Positions 14,030 to 26,919 of a stretch of 64,000 bases of DNA are shown here, piece after piece. The position numbers and the translations under genes are program-made. The notes under the pieces were generated by a model. The model saw only the letters and a list, made by a program, of their open reading frames with translations. It did no database searches and had not been told where the DNA came from. The stretch is taken from assembly GCA_038501625.1 (NCBI GenBank), contig JAZAYU010000185.1, positions 930,001-994,000 of the forward strand, written 5' to 3'. Position 1 is the stretch's first letter. Every line of letters starts with the position of its first letter. This stretch comes from Corbicula japonica (lineage: Eukaryota > Mollusca > Bivalvia > Venerida > Cyrenidae).

Positions 14030-14210
14030 TTACTTAAGGGGAGACAAACATTTAAAATGGCGAAAACTGGCTAATCTTCTAATATTTTATAAATGAATTT
14101 TGGAAAAAAAACTCATTGCCACCTAGATTTAGTAAAGGAATGTATTTATCTTAGAATGTGTTAATAAATTCATTCATGTTCTAGTTACCAAACACATACT
14201 CAAACAAAAG
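14030..14210 (+). repeat. 180-bp unclassified repeat, copy 1
   Basis: ATGGCGAAAACTGGCTAA, CATTGCCACCTAGATTT and GGAATGTATTTA recur in the same order at 16650-16830. Confidence 0.6.
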
Positions 14211-16645
14211 AAAAAAATGCCTTAGAATGATGAAGTTCACGGACAATATACCAAATTACCTCGTATCTGAAATCAGTATACCAGGGATGTTCGAAAAGTA
14301 ATGCAAATGCAGTTATATTGCAGAACATATATCGATTTTCAAATGTTTAAAATTATTCTTAGATGCATCAATCATCCCTCAGTTTTGAGTACACGAAAGT
14401 AGCTGTGTCCTAATTTTTCTATGGTATATAAAGGTCACTGCGAATTTTCTGAGCAAAATCCAAAATGAAATAAGTTTTATAATCAAATGGACAAGTATAA
14501 ACGTCCTTACTTTATCATGTATTCAAATGTATAAGCATTGCTTTTATATTTTCCTTTATTAATTTCTAAACCATGGCAATGCTATTAACTTTCGCCGAAA
14601 ACAAGCCTAGTATACTCCAGTATTTAAGTTCTATAGCATCCTCAATTTTTGATGTAAATGAAATTTTCACGTTTGCGAGTGAAACGGTTATGGTGGCAGC
14701 AGATATTCATATAACGAGTTTACACTCATCAATTTAAGTCCTGTAATGACTTTTGAATTTCTTTTCGAACACCACCCTATGCTATTCTACAATAAATTGT
14801 GGCTTTTTGTCAAAATGTCTGGGTTTCTGGCATTTCGAGAAAGACTCATATCATGTCTACTTTCGGTTTCAAGGTCAAAATATTTTGCTGCTCTACATAA
14901 AATTTTTAACATTATTTTGACAGAATCGACCCCAGCATATTGAAGATATGTCTTTACAACTGAACACGATGTCTGTATCAATTTTAAAGACGTTTCAAAC
15001 AACGATTCAAGATTTTTAGTGCAAACAGTATTTCCTTTTTGTATGTGTCTGTTCTAAGCATACAAACTTAAATACAACCACAGGACACTATATTTTTTCA
15101 TTTGCTTATGCTGCCAGTGAGAACTGATTTTGGGTTGTGAACAGATACAGCAAAATGATTTGTCATTGAAACCGAAAGTTAACATGATGGGAGTCTTTCT
15201 TGAATTGCTTGAAACCCACCCAATATATTTGCAAAAAAAGACTAATGTCATATTAATTATTAGATTTATGATTGAGAATGTTTGTTTTAAGAAAAACTTG
15301 TATTTGAAAAGTGTAACTGATATTGTTTTACTTCCTGCAGTTGCGGATTGGATTCAATCCATTGTGAGTGACTAAATGTAAGGTCAAGATAAGAAAACTA
15401 TTGACATTGAAAATATTGAAAAGTTCACAGGTGAAAAGTACAATAAGATTTTGAAATGCATGAACTATAAAAAAAGTTTTTTTTTGTAAAATTACACAGT
15501 GAGTTAAAAAGATTGTCGATTAATATTTCATTGAAAGTCATCAAGTAAGTCTGTCCACTAAACAGAATTACGTATGATAATTAAAAAAGAAAAACATACC
15601 GAATATCAAAACTTGAACCCGTTTTCTAAACGTTCTCATGCGGATTGTTAGTTAAGTTTGGGAACCAACGTGAAAAGAAAGCAATAAAAATAAAAATGAT
15701 ATTCCACTGTTTGAAAACAATGAAATACCACTTTTATTTCACCGACAAAATTCTATAATTCACTGGAAAGCAATATATTTTTCGCCGAAAGCGTCATCGA
15801 CGTCCAAACCTCAACGCAACGTGATTTTATGTTCTTTATATCATCGACAATGATAATAGTAATTATTGCTTTAGTGTCTAATTTTGTCTCATTAGGATCA
15901 GCATCCCTGCAAAATATAATATGACATATCCAAGAGCAATGCTATTCAATAAACGAAAATCATATAAAAACATTTAATATTTACACACTTGTTGTGTCTA
16001 AGATTGTTAGAATATTTCATTGCCGCACATACTGCACACTTAAACCGGAGTGCACAACGGATCATGTTACCCTATCGACATTGGTCTACTCTTAATTAAT
16101 TTTTGATTTGCGCACCATATGAAAATATCCCATGTAAAAATCTTAAACTATTTAGCACCAGAAAAGTCAGATGATTTGATGTTTAGATTAACAATTGTCT
16201 CAGAAACGTATTATTAAGAATACTTAAGTCGATTTCGTAGTTGTCTCTTGTAATATTGAAATCTCTGTATTTTCAAACAATATTTGTGTAATTGTCAAAA
16301 AGCAGTGAAGACGTATTTTAAATTCTTCGAATAATTGTTTTAACATTTATATTTTCAGCCTGCATGTATTTTTATCATGTTATGTTATAAACACCTGTAT
16401 TTTGAAATGCTCATTACCAACCCCAGTGTATCTTTAAGTGTCTTTTATGATGTTATATATATATTTGAAATGTAAACAGATCCCGTGTAAATCACGACTT
16501 GGTACAAATTTACTTCCTGATAACTAGTGTACTTCAGATGCGCCCCAAAAGACTAATACTTAAAACTGTGAATGCTCTTAAAATTCTTTTCTGCTTTACA
16601 AACAATATTATAGCTATATATTCAATTTTCAATTGCCTGAATAAC
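14211..16645. other. No gene recognised
   Basis: Short frames on both strands overlap between 14.7 and 15.4 kb without domains or splice context. I see no repeat family here. Confidence 0.4.
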
Positions 16646-16649
16646 AAAA

Positions 16650-16830
16650 AACTTAAGGGGTCACTAACATAGCAAATGGCGAAAGCTGGCTAAAATTTCA
16701 AAAATTAATTTTCGGGAAATACTTATTGCCACTTAGATTTTAGTAAAGAAATGTATTTAGCTAAGGACGAACTAATGTTTACTAGCTCGATTTCGTCTAA
16801 TTCATGTTCTAATTACCAAGCACATACTAA
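16650..16830 (+). repeat. 180-bp unclassified repeat, copy 2
   Basis: It matches 14030-14210 and abuts a Penelope pLTR fragment, so it may be that fragment's insertion context. Confidence 0.6.
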
Positions 16831-17080
16831 AAAGTGAAATATGCATATCAGAAATGGCCACATCCAGCAGACACAGCCTCCTTACACAGACAAAAAATAG
16901 AGGATAAGAGAACATGGTATTACAATAATCAGTTTAAAAATAGACGCCACAAACAATTAACGAAAGTGAGAACCCGAGGGGTTATCGCCTTGGAACGGTC
17001 AGTGGCAAAAAAATTGCCACTGAGGTTTTAACTTGGTTCTAGGGTGCACCAACCTCACACTTGCCCTAAATCAAAAGAAA
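16831..17080 (-). repeat. Penelope pLTR fragment
   Basis: It starts AGTGAAATATGCATATCAGA and ends near CCAACCTCACACTTGCCC, matching the right pLTR in inverse orientation. Confidence 0.7.
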
Positions 17081-17389
17081 AACCGTAAACACGCCTGGTG
17101 ACGTTTCATTTTTATTTTATTTTTTACTATACACTTAACCAATCTTCTACTACACCGACCGGATAATTACATTTTCACAGCGTGGAATCGGAGTATTCAT
17201 CATTCGTGTTAACTGTTTATTGAGCGTTTAATTTTGACATATTGACCGCACGTATAGCGAATACCTGCTTCAACAAAAACATCTGTTAACAATAAATCAT
17301 TTTAAAAAAACTGTATTTTATTCTATTTTCATATTTGGCGCGTTCGGCGGCTTTCAAAGTTTCCTTTTCATTTATTTTTAATAACATAG

Positions 17390-18015
17390 TAGCGTTGTGT
17401 GTGCCGTGTGGCGGCTGTAAAATGTCTCCCAGTACATTCAATCAGAACTGTTATCAGTGACTTCCTTTGGATGTCGTTGATCACGATACTCTTGTACTAC
17501 TTCTAAGATTGCTTTAGTTTAAATATTTCATTTCGGCAAGTTTAGATATGGGTGGTTTCAATATCCCAGCCAATAAAGATTCGGATGTTGTTCAGTCACT
17601 CCAAGGAAGCACTTCTTGCTTTTTAATTTTTTCCTCTGGCGCTGTCTCTGATAACGCGTGATTTATATTCTAAGATCATTGTCAACATTCTATTCTGTTT
17701 AGTTCCGCACATTGTTTTCTCGTTTAGGGCAAACCAATTCTTTTATCAGGGGAACGTGCGCCGCTGAATATGGAATGGTATTAATATGAAAATACCGCAT
17801 TGAAGGTTCCATGTTCATTGCCATATGCGAACCATCGTTTGGAAGGGATTAAAAGTGTGCTGTTTCTTGGTGTAAATATTGAGTTGCGCTCAACCGGGGC
17901 TAGGCGACATGGGCAGTAATATGCATTTCCATCACTGCCCATGAACAGGCTCAATCAAACCGAGCCTGCAATATTTTCATATTTGTCCTGTTCGGAGGCG
18001 TTCAAAGTTCCCTTT
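17390..18015. repeat. Half copy of foldback family 2
   Basis: It contains GGAATGGTATTAATATGAAA, GAGTTGCGCTCAACCGGGGC and CTCAATCAAACCGAGCCTGC, matching 2255-2700. It is the left arm only. Its upstream part (17400-17460) matches 4200-4250. Confidence 0.65.
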
Positions 18016-18975
18016 TAAACTATTTCACATTTGAATCATAATAAGATAATCATTTTCACATCTTTTTATAAAATAAAAATGGCATTCTCTACATGCATTC
18101 GAAAACACTGGTGTTTAATCAAAGTAGGTGAAAAATAAAAGTCACCACACCGTCATTAGCGGGTATATTACATGTAACAATTAACGAAAATTCGTGCCTC
18201 TTTGCTTAAATATGTATTATAAGTAATTTTGAACAATTCTATGCGATTCTGCAATAATGTGTTAGGCAGAAGATATTTCAGAATTTTTAGCCGATTTCGG
18301 TATACCTTCTGTACAAAAGCAACGGTAGATTTTGTAACTTCTTGTTGTACCCGCACCTCGTTTAAATGTCCTTGGTTTACTCTCAAAAAGAAGTAAAATG
18401 ATTTGTCTCATCATATTTCAAATCTGAAGAGTGTACTAAAATTCAATGTGGAGAAGTTTAAACATTAGGCTAGGTGTTGTTAAAACATGTGTTAAGTGTA
18501 TAAGTAAATATCCATAAACGCTGAAAATTTTATCAAATCATTTTATGAGTGGTAAATAGATACGCCGGACACTTACCTGAGTGTAGACTCGTTATTCCCA
18601 AAGAACAAATCCGTTTTTATTCGTATTCAAAGTGACTCATTTGACTTAAAAGACAAATCTTTAGTTTATTATGTAACCGTTGACATTTTTGTATATGTGC
18701 CACACAATGCAATAATTCGACATTGTTATATTTTCGGATCACTTTATGAAAGGTTAAGACAATCCTGTCATAACTAGTACAGAAAGCTCTTAAAATTTGA
18801 TTCAGTGCACTGAACACTACTTAATTTTACACCAAAATGACAAATACAATTTAACCAGCACACTGAATACATAAATATGCATACAGTTCAAAATGCGATA
18901 AAGACCATTTATAATCAAAGATTAACTGCGGACAAAGATCTCATTGTATTTGTTTCATGACAAGATGCTACGTCA
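18016..18975. other. No gene recognised
   Basis: Two minus-strand frames of 66-72 codons show no domain, start context or splice pairing that I can support. Confidence 0.4.
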
Positions 18976-18999
18976 TGCCATGCCATGCCACGCCACGCC

Positions 19000-19508
19000 A
19001 CGGGTGATACCAAGCATTGATTATACTAATAGACTCCTCTTAGTTCAAACTCTGCTTGGTATCACTTGAACTAAGAGACTCCTCTTAGTTATTACTCTGC
19101 TTGGTATAACTTGAACTAATAGACTCCTCTTAGTTCAAAATCTGCCTGGTATCACTTGAACTAAGAGACTCCTCTTAGTTCAAACTCTGCCTGGTATCAC
19201 TTGAACTAAGAGACTCCTCTTAGTTCAAACTATGCCTGGTATCACTTGAACTAGGAGACTCCTCTTAGTTCAAACTCTGCCTGGTATCACTTGAACTTAG
19301 AGACTCCTCTTAGTTCAATAATACTTGAACTAAGAGACTCCTCTTAGTTCAAACTCTGCTTGGTATCACTTGAACTAAGAGACTCTTCTTAGTTCAAACT
19401 CTGCCTGGTATCACTTGAACTAAGAGACTCCTCTTAGTTCAAACTCTGCCTGGTATCACTTGAACTAAGAGAATCCTCTTAGTTCAAATTCTGTTTGGTA
19501 TCACCCGT
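19000..19508. mobile_element. TIR element whose body is a 45-bp minisatellite
   Basis: The ends are ACGGGTGATACCAA (19000-19013) and its inverse TTGGTATCACCCGT (19495-19508). Between them are about 11 units of 45 bp, each carrying the near-palindrome GAACTAAGAG..CTCTTAGTTC and CTGCCTGGTATCAC. The unit ends resemble the element end, which suggests repeated internal duplication. A (TGCCA)n-like run precedes it at 18976-18999. Confidence 0.8.
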
Positions 19509-19929
19509 TTATCTTTGCTTATCTAAATACCAAAACACCTTTCTGCGAAAATGGCACAATGCTAATAGTATTATAATTTGTCAACTGATTCATTATTTCA
19601 TAAATATTATCTTTATACAAAACATTTACTGTCCGCGTCAGACAATTTCTCATCGTATGACCTTCTCCATTTCAAAACTTTCATATTTTTTAAGATCTTA
19701 AATGATCAAATTTCATAAGCTCTATAAGGCCTATAGAAATCTCCATTTTGCAAGTGTATTCATCGATATCATTTCCATTAGGCAAAGCAAATATTTTCCT
19801 TACACATGTATGTTTCTCTGAATTGATGTTTGTGGATTGTCTCTAAAAACCAATCAGTAAATTAAGATATGGGCTGACGTTCCATACCACCCCCTAAACC
19901 ACATGGCTGCCCCGCAAAAGCTTCTTCTG

Positions 19930-20695
19930 CCAATTCAGTCAGTCTTTCTGAATAAATTTGTAAACTTTCCCCAAGCTTTTGTTTAACTTCTCATATCAAT
20001 GCAGTGCGTGCTGTTGGCTAAAATTTCTGCGAACCTTAAAGCTGATTCAGAGAATATATAATCAGTACTTACAAAGCTGGTGTTCTGACGTAAGCACTTT
20101 TTCTAAACTTGAATCATACAGAATTTTAAAAATTGATTTCCGAAGTGAAAATTATTTAAATTGTCTTAATAATACCAAATAAAGAAATTCTCTTTCAAGA
20201 TTTAGATGTCCTGCTCATAAATTAGCCATAGAAGAAGGTAGATTTAGAAATATACCACGGGGAAGTAGATTATGTAATAAGTGTAGTTACAACCAAATTG
20301 AACATGAATATCACTTTCTGTTAATCTGTCCATTTTATAGAGAATTGAGAAAGCAATATATGCCTAGGTATTACTTTAGCTGGCCTAACATGACTAAATT
20401 TAAAGCTTTAATGCAAACTTATAACTAAAACACATAAACAACTTAGCAAAATTTGTAAATTTAGCAATGGATATGAGAAATAATGTAATTAACTAAATAA
20501 AAAAATATGGTTTTAAGCATTTAATGCGCTTATATTTTATGTAATTTATATGTATCATACTTTTCTGCTTATGTACTTTGATATGATTGAGCACGATCTC
20601 ATGTCATGATTGTTACTGCCATTATTCTGTATGGTTTTGGCTATGGACATTGTATTATGTTTAAATGCCAATAAAATTGACTTGACTTGACTTGA
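19930..20695 (+). mobile_element. LINE 3' end (CR1/L2-like), reading frame with one stop
   Basis: The frame from 19979 continues past a TAA at 20180 to a stop near 20428. Its end reads HKLAIEEGRFRNIPRGSRLC and CNKCSYNQIEHEYHFLLICP, the Cys/His motif that closes many LINE ORF2 proteins. A 3' UTR follows and ends in tandem TTGAC, a tail type of CR1/L2-like LINEs. The RT core is missing (5' truncation). Confidence 0.75.
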
Positions 20696-21055
20696 TTTAA
20701 CTCTAGGTGCTCTGGTCTCTGTAAGGTCATAGATTACCTACATATTTCGCTTGACAACACCATAAGATTCTTATATTTCATATTTTGTGTGCTTTTGCAT
20801 GTAACATAATCAATTAGATGGGGGTGGGCTGAAGCGAAGTCACCAAGACAACTTGTGCATGTTCGGTAATAGGAGGACCTGTTTTCCCCAGTGGAAAATT
20901 GTTTTACCACCGTTGCAAGGCGATAATATACCCACCAGGTTCTCTTTTAAGTTAATTGTTTGAGGTCTCTTGTTTGAAACTGATCATTTATAAACTCATA
21001 TTCCCTTTCTCTCTCTGTTTTTTGGCTATGATTGGAGTTTGTGTTTTCTGTAAAA
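20696..21055 (+). repeat. Penelope pLTR fragment
   Basis: AGGTGCTCTGGTCTCTGTAA matches 44296-44315, and the later parts follow the same order. It abuts the LINE tail. Confidence 0.65.
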
Positions 21056-21214
21056 AATCAAATGATTAAAGTCATTGAAACTTATTTATTGTCTTACCAA
21101 AACTCATTCAGATATACAGTCAGTACATCAGAAACGCATAGTGTAATATATTCCTAAAGTGAACAGTAAATAATTAGTTGAAATAAGGAAATAAAACATT
21201 TGGCACTTATCATT

Positions 21215-21760
21215 TATTCATCTACGCATATGTTTGCCGAAGTTGAGACACGTTCATGTTGGTTTTCATCAAAAACAACACCACGGACCATGAGAGTTAC
21301 CAAGTAGCAAAATCGCATGTGTTATACTGAGATTAACTGCCATTCGCTCTTAATACGTTAAACGCTATACATCTGCGTCGCATCCACACTTTTGACCCAA
21401 TGTGTTCTAAGGGCAATTGATTCCACCATTCCTTAGGCAGTGCTGGTCGGAGCACAGCAAGTTGTTAAGGTAACTGAACACATGCATAAATGTGTTCGAT
21501 CGGCGGCATGACTGGAGTAAACTTATGCTAGTCTAACACAATGATGTTTTTTAATTCTAAGAAAATAGCTGTGCCAACAGCTTATGTGCCCTTGTCCAAT
21601 CGTGCTGTTAGACTGCCCATACGATGCTGACGTAAGAACGGCAATACAACAAGCCGTGGCATTACGACAGAATAACAAAAATGACCTTTAACATGTTTTT
21701 ACTGTTTATCCAGCGAGTGCTCATGTGTACGAAATGTTTAGAACACATTTACTGCCCGTG
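21215..21760 (-). pseudogene. Tc1/mariner-like transposase remnant 1
   Basis: The - strand in shifting frames reads LPKEWWNQLPLEH, then MRRRCIAFNVLRANG, the C-terminus of Tc1-type transposases. It matches 27590-28092 in layout. Several stops and frameshifts are present and no catalytic triad remains readable. Confidence 0.6.
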
Positions 21761-22300
21761 ATAATGTACTGAGTATTTAAACATTAATTGAGTCCCCCAT
21801 GCGATATTGTGTCTTTTGTGATATTTTGACATTTATTACTTGTTTCATTTTGGGGAAGTGAAAACTATAATCTATTGTTTTCTTATATATAAAATAAAAC
21901 TTTGTTAAGTCTACATATATTATTATTTTCAATAAAATGCATAAGCAATAGCATCTCCTCGATATTTATGACGTCAAAAACCCGAATAAACCATTTTGCA
22001 ACTTATTGTTATGTATTTGTTTTCTTGATTAAAAATGTTTTGTTTAGAATAAAATTTAAGAGTTTTATTCCTCAAACATTGTTATTTAATTCAACCAGAT
22101 TGTTACCAATATTTTTGCGTAATCATTATAATGTTTTACTTAAAGATTTTACTTGTCATTTTATTTTTAGTAAAAAAAATATTGTAAATGTATAGCTAAA
22201 CACTTTTAAAATCAGACAAATATGCTTGATTTAAGATCATGTCTAATGCAGTGTGTTATCTGTTAAATACATTTTTAATCCGAATATGATTTGTGTTTTA
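21761..22300. other. No gene recognised
   Basis: A 97-codon + frame at 21902-22195 is very AT-rich, hydrophobic and low-complexity and looks like chance. Confidence 0.4.
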
Positions 22301-22301
22301 C

Positions 22302-22737
22302 TGTTATCAGTAAATTAACCCGTTACCGATGTCATGCAGTGATTGTTACGTATATCAGGGCTATCCGATCAACGTTTTTTGGCGTTGTCCCGGTTAGCTC
22401 GGTTGCGTCGCAGGAATTGCATGGCTAGGCGCTGTCGCCGTGACGGTGCGGGTTCGCTCCCAGCTAGAGACACTATCATTTGAAATTCACAGTAGCGCTA
22501 TTTGTGCAGTGTGGCGGCCGTAAAAAGTCTCCCCGTACATTTAGTCAGTACTGTTATCAGTAAATTAACCCGTTACCGATGTCATGCAGTGATTGTTACG
22601 TATATCAGGGCTATCCGATCAACGTTTTTGGCGTTGTCCCGGTTAGCTCAGTTGGTTGCGTCGCAGGAATTGCATGGCAAGGCGCTGTCGCCGTGACGGT
22701 GCGGGTTCGCTCCCAGCTAGAGACACTATCATTAATA
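22302..22737 (+). repeat. tRNA-headed SINE, tandem dimer
   Basis: Two units (about 22302-22490 and 22545-22737) share GTTGTCCCGGTTAGCTC (A box region) and GGTGCGGGTTCGCTCCCAGC (B box region), with the tail AGAGACACTATCATT. The first lacks four bases in the A box region. A related copy is at 60770-61015. Confidence 0.7.
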
Positions 22738-22821
22738 AAATATGTAATTTATTAAAATGCTGTAAAACAGTATGCTTTATTTAAACTGAATATACTTCGT
22801 TTGCTTTCATACTTATTTCAG

Positions 22822-22992
22822 CCACGAACAACTATGCCAACTTTAAGTACTAACGAAAGAAGTTCTAAAAATTTGTTTTCAGATTGGGATATTGGATTGA
22901 TTCTTTGTAACATAAAGAAGATATCAAAATATGTTTGTGAAGCTACACCTTTAAAAACAGTATTGACGGGCATATCATTGAATGTCAGATAA
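22822..22992 (+). other. Weak candidate exon, unrecognised
   Basis: TACTTATTTCAG is followed by an open frame with an ATG and 53 codons (MPTLSTNERSSKNLFSDWDI onward) to a TAA at 22990. The acceptor is good but the peptide matches nothing I know, and the opposite strand is open too. It is listed only because of the acceptor. Confidence 0.15.
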
Positions 22993-25339
22993 AATGACAT
23001 TTTCACTTTTTTCATGTCGCAGTCATTTCTCTGAGTGATATAAGCAAGAAATGTTGGTTCAACTTGTATTCGATATGGTTAATATATAGCAAACATCATA
23101 CGAACACCAGAATTGAATTATAATTATTCATATCGACATATTTGACATCAGAATAGCCAAAAATTCCTAGAAATCGTCTGTCGCAAAGGGGTCTATGTAA
23201 ATATTAACGTAAACTTTCAGCTTAATAAGAAACAAAACACCGATGTTAGGCCATGTTTTAACGGGTATGGTTTAGTTTATTCGAAGTAACTTAAAATTAT
23301 ACAATTCTCCGATAAACTGACTAACCGATATTTGTGAAATGATTGTCGCAGATATACTGGTCAGGAATGTTAAATGCTTTTAACCTTACTTTAACAAACG
23401 TAGACGTCATCAATAAACATTAAACTTTGGCTTACTAAATCTTAATATATAATTATGTGGAATGAAACAAACTAAAATGCAATCGTCGAATCACCAAATC
23501 TAAGATTAATTGAGAAAAAATAAAATTACAGGTGGGACGTTAGAATTTGTCAGGTACGTTAAATAGTATATTGACTTGCTCGTCCGTAGTTTTGAAATTA
23601 TATTTCGAATCATTGTTCTTCGTTTTTCATGCAGTCTTATCTTTTTATTGAAGTAGAACATGTCTTAGTGGCAGTTTATATATTGATTGCATAGCAGAAA
23701 ATTGAAAATTGACTGTCAAGTACGTTAATGTCAGGTACGTGTACATGCAACACGATTCTTTAAATAAAAAGCTTATTTCCCCTACTTTTTCATTTTCTTG
23801 GCACTATGTAACGTATGCACACATATTTTGCCCTTATACATCTGTTACAACAGAAATATTTGAGCACAAACACAACCGATTAGCACCATGTCAGGTACGT
23901 TAACTGTTTTACAAATCGAGGTTAGATTCATTACTTTCAATGATATAGTTAGAAATAATCTTAGTTTATTACAATTACAGCAAACCAATTGTATATACGA
24001 CTATTTTACTTTTCAACTGTTTGAACAGTTCAAGTTTTGAATAGTTGTAATTGTTGGCAAGTTACGTTAAAAATATGCACATGTTTAAGGTACATTTTAA
24101 AGCTGAAATAATGCAGTGTGTCCGCAAAAACGATTTGCTTTCCTATGAATAAGAATTGAAGTGTATAAATTACAAGGAAATGTCATATGAAATTGGTTTT
24201 GTTTTTATTTCAACTGATTTTGCAAAGTTCGGGTATTTATTGTTTGTCTGTGATTACGTAGGAGTTGTATTTTACATATATACCTTAAAATATAATTAAT
24301 ATTTTATTAAGCCTTTCCCAATACAAAGATACTGTCCATAGTATCTTTGTCATGTAACGGTACATTGAAAAACGAATTAATTGTTCGACTCAAATGAATA
24401 TCATTGAAATGAAGGTGATGTATAAAACATGTAACGTACCTGACTTTTAAAAATGGGTGAGTCATAATAAGCTGAAATACACGGACTAAGTGTGTCAAGA
24501 AATGATCCCATTGTCATTTTACGTAAGGTGGAATGTTAAAAATTTCTTTTATAAAGTTATTAATACAAAATTGTAATGTTTATTTTTTCACAATTTGCAA
24601 TGTGCAAATGCTGAGTTAACTGACATTCAGTGATATGCTGGCCAGAAACCCATATGACTCACAATGTGGTACGGATAACTAATTATTAGTAAATAGCCAT
24701 CAAACATTTTAACGAACGTTCTCCCCAGCATTCTTGTTATTTTAACAAGTCAGTTTAACGGAAGTTTTGTTTGTGGCTTTGGATGACAATTTGGGCTTAT
24801 GGACCAAAATCAAAAAAGTCTATACGTGTTGTCTGATATATGACAGGTAAAAAATAAAAAGAGACATATACAAATTTTAAACTGTCTAGGAGCGGAGATT
24901 CTAAAATGTTTGAGACATTGACGTTAAGAACCTAAAAGTCACAAAAAGTCAAACTACATATTAATATTTATTCTTTTTCTTCAGGTTTTGCTAGATTGCA
25001 TTTTCTAAGCCTTAATATGATTTTTTTCTATTTTGTGAGACTGTATCTTCTATTTTGTGAGACTGTATCTTAATTTTCATTTTTTTGAATGTGAAAGAAC
25101 ATGTCGTTGCTATGTTAACGTGCTTCTTATTCAGGCCTTTCCAAATATATTTTCATTTTTATTTTCGAATGCGATTTATAAGAAGCATAAATTTTGGACT
25201 TTCTAATAGTAGTGTTTTTTTATTTATAATTTGATCATATTTTGACATTTTCATTTTGATTTTAAGTATCCCATAAGCCCCATTACGTCAGTCACAACCT
25301 CATTATTTTTAAATGATGTGGATTGTTTGTTTTTTTTTC
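22993..25339. other. No gene seen; recurrent TGTCAGGTACGTTA motif at 23.5-24.45 kb
   Basis: The motif occurs at 23549, 23714 (one change), 23729 (partial), 23889 and inverted at 24432. No other structure was resolved. Confidence 0.4.
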
Positions 25340-25527
25340 AGTGAAAAAAGGATGGAAAGGAAAGATGTTAAGAAGGAACTAATCGAAAATCCGATTTCTA
25401 ATACTAGACTGGACATTTGCGAAAGTCATTCACATGAAATTTATGCGAGACGCAAATATTCGGAACGTGACGGCGGCGGAATACCCGAAGCTGGTTCATC
25501 CGTACCTGGTAACTCTACAATAACACG
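25340..25527 (+). CDS. Candidate exon, possibly an alternative first exon of the GBP-like gene
   Basis: A run of T ending TTTTTTTTCAG precedes an open frame with ATG at 25351 that starts MERKDVKKELIENPISNTRL. The segment ARRKYSERDGGG followed by NSTITR resembles ARTGYSDDDGNT followed by NTATR in the exon at 30406. A donor ACAC|GTAAAA at phase 1 would let it join the exon at 31336. The similarity is weak and could be chance, and no transcript evidence is available. Confidence 0.3.
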
Positions 25528-25549
25528 TAAAAGTGACTAGGTTATCATA

Positions 25550-26915
25550 TGATACAGAAATTTACGTTACATTTATAAAACATTTCTTTCAACATATTCT
25601 TTCTTTCGCTGTGAAAAAAATCGAAATATTAAAGTCTATTTCTGCATATAGTTAAATAAACAGGAGTATTTTGAAAATGAAACACCAACATCGTCTTATA
25701 CTTTACATTATAAATGATTTAGATGAGTTGAATTGAAGGAGCATTTTAAATGTTATGAAGAGTATATTCCTAATGTCTACAGGTATCATTTTCTAACTAC
25801 GAATTGTTGTGTAAGTTTGATTTAGTTTGCATGTGAGGTTGGGATAATCTATTTTTTAAAAATCACGCAAAAATCTGTCAAGAATTCTAACGACAGACTG
25901 TACAATTTTGCACTTTTTTTCTAATTATAAATGTCTAAACCATTTAATTGTATTTTTCTTTAAGGAGACATATATCGAGCGACATTTCAGTCTTGCAATA
26001 AATACAAAAATCCACACGATACCAATATAATTATGTACTTGACATGTCGGCCTACCGTATGGAAATAAATTTAAATTCTTTAATATACTTTGAATCATGT
26101 AATGCGCGATGTTGTATGGGGTGTATTCAAAAACACTAAGTTAAACATGCAAAAAAAGTAATCTGACTGCTCATGTAATATGCTTCTGAATATTTTCTTC
26201 GAGTTTTCTCACGAAATTTCGCATACATATAATTGAGCAAATGCCTATTTTGGAGTTACTTTTTTAGTATTCTAAGCCATTTGAAACTACAAGCCTTCTA
26301 CTTTAGAGACGTCAGTCTAATTTCCCGCGGTCAAGCAACAACGGAAATGAATTGACTAAAATTTATATAGCCAGAACAATACAGGCTGAGGTCTGAGAGC
26401 GAATCAGAACCGCCATGACCATTGCGCCTAACCATATACATGTAATTGAAATCAACTGCACCATTACCACATCAATGTGGAAGTCATGCTTAAATACATT
26501 ATCATTACTAGTGACATCAGTCGCTAACTTATCGTAAATACAATACTCACAATTTAAAGGGCCATTAACTGCACATTTAATGACACATATTATTAAAATT
26601 ATGAATGCTCAAGGCCGAAGATAGACTTACCAAGACAGCCAGAATGATAATTTTCTGGAGTATAACCCATAAACAATAAATAAAAATACTACAGGAAAGT
26701 ACACAAACCAGATATTTTAAAATAAGATAAGTTTACATCAGTTTAAATAAAGGAGAGTAACGCCGTTAAATTGCGCACGAAAGTTTTACTGAGCTGATGA
26801 GATAAATACTGATACTTTCTTATTAATTTACATACATGTTATTACACGTTAAGAATCTGCTAAGGTTCATTATATTTCATTAAATGTATCTGAAAAATAT
26901 TTTCGGAAATATAAC
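25550..26915. other. No gene recognised
   Basis: The stretch is AT-rich, without open frames over 60 codons, paired splice sites or a repeat family that I know. Confidence 0.4.
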
Positions 26916-26919
26916 CAGA

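Noticed and set aside
14787..15375. Overlapping ORFs on both strands
   Set aside because: No domain, splice pairing or similarity; they look like chance frames.
19000..19508. Regular short repeats resembling a CRISPR array
   Set aside because: The 45-bp units repeat in full with no unique spacers, lie in TIRs and are in a eukaryotic genome.
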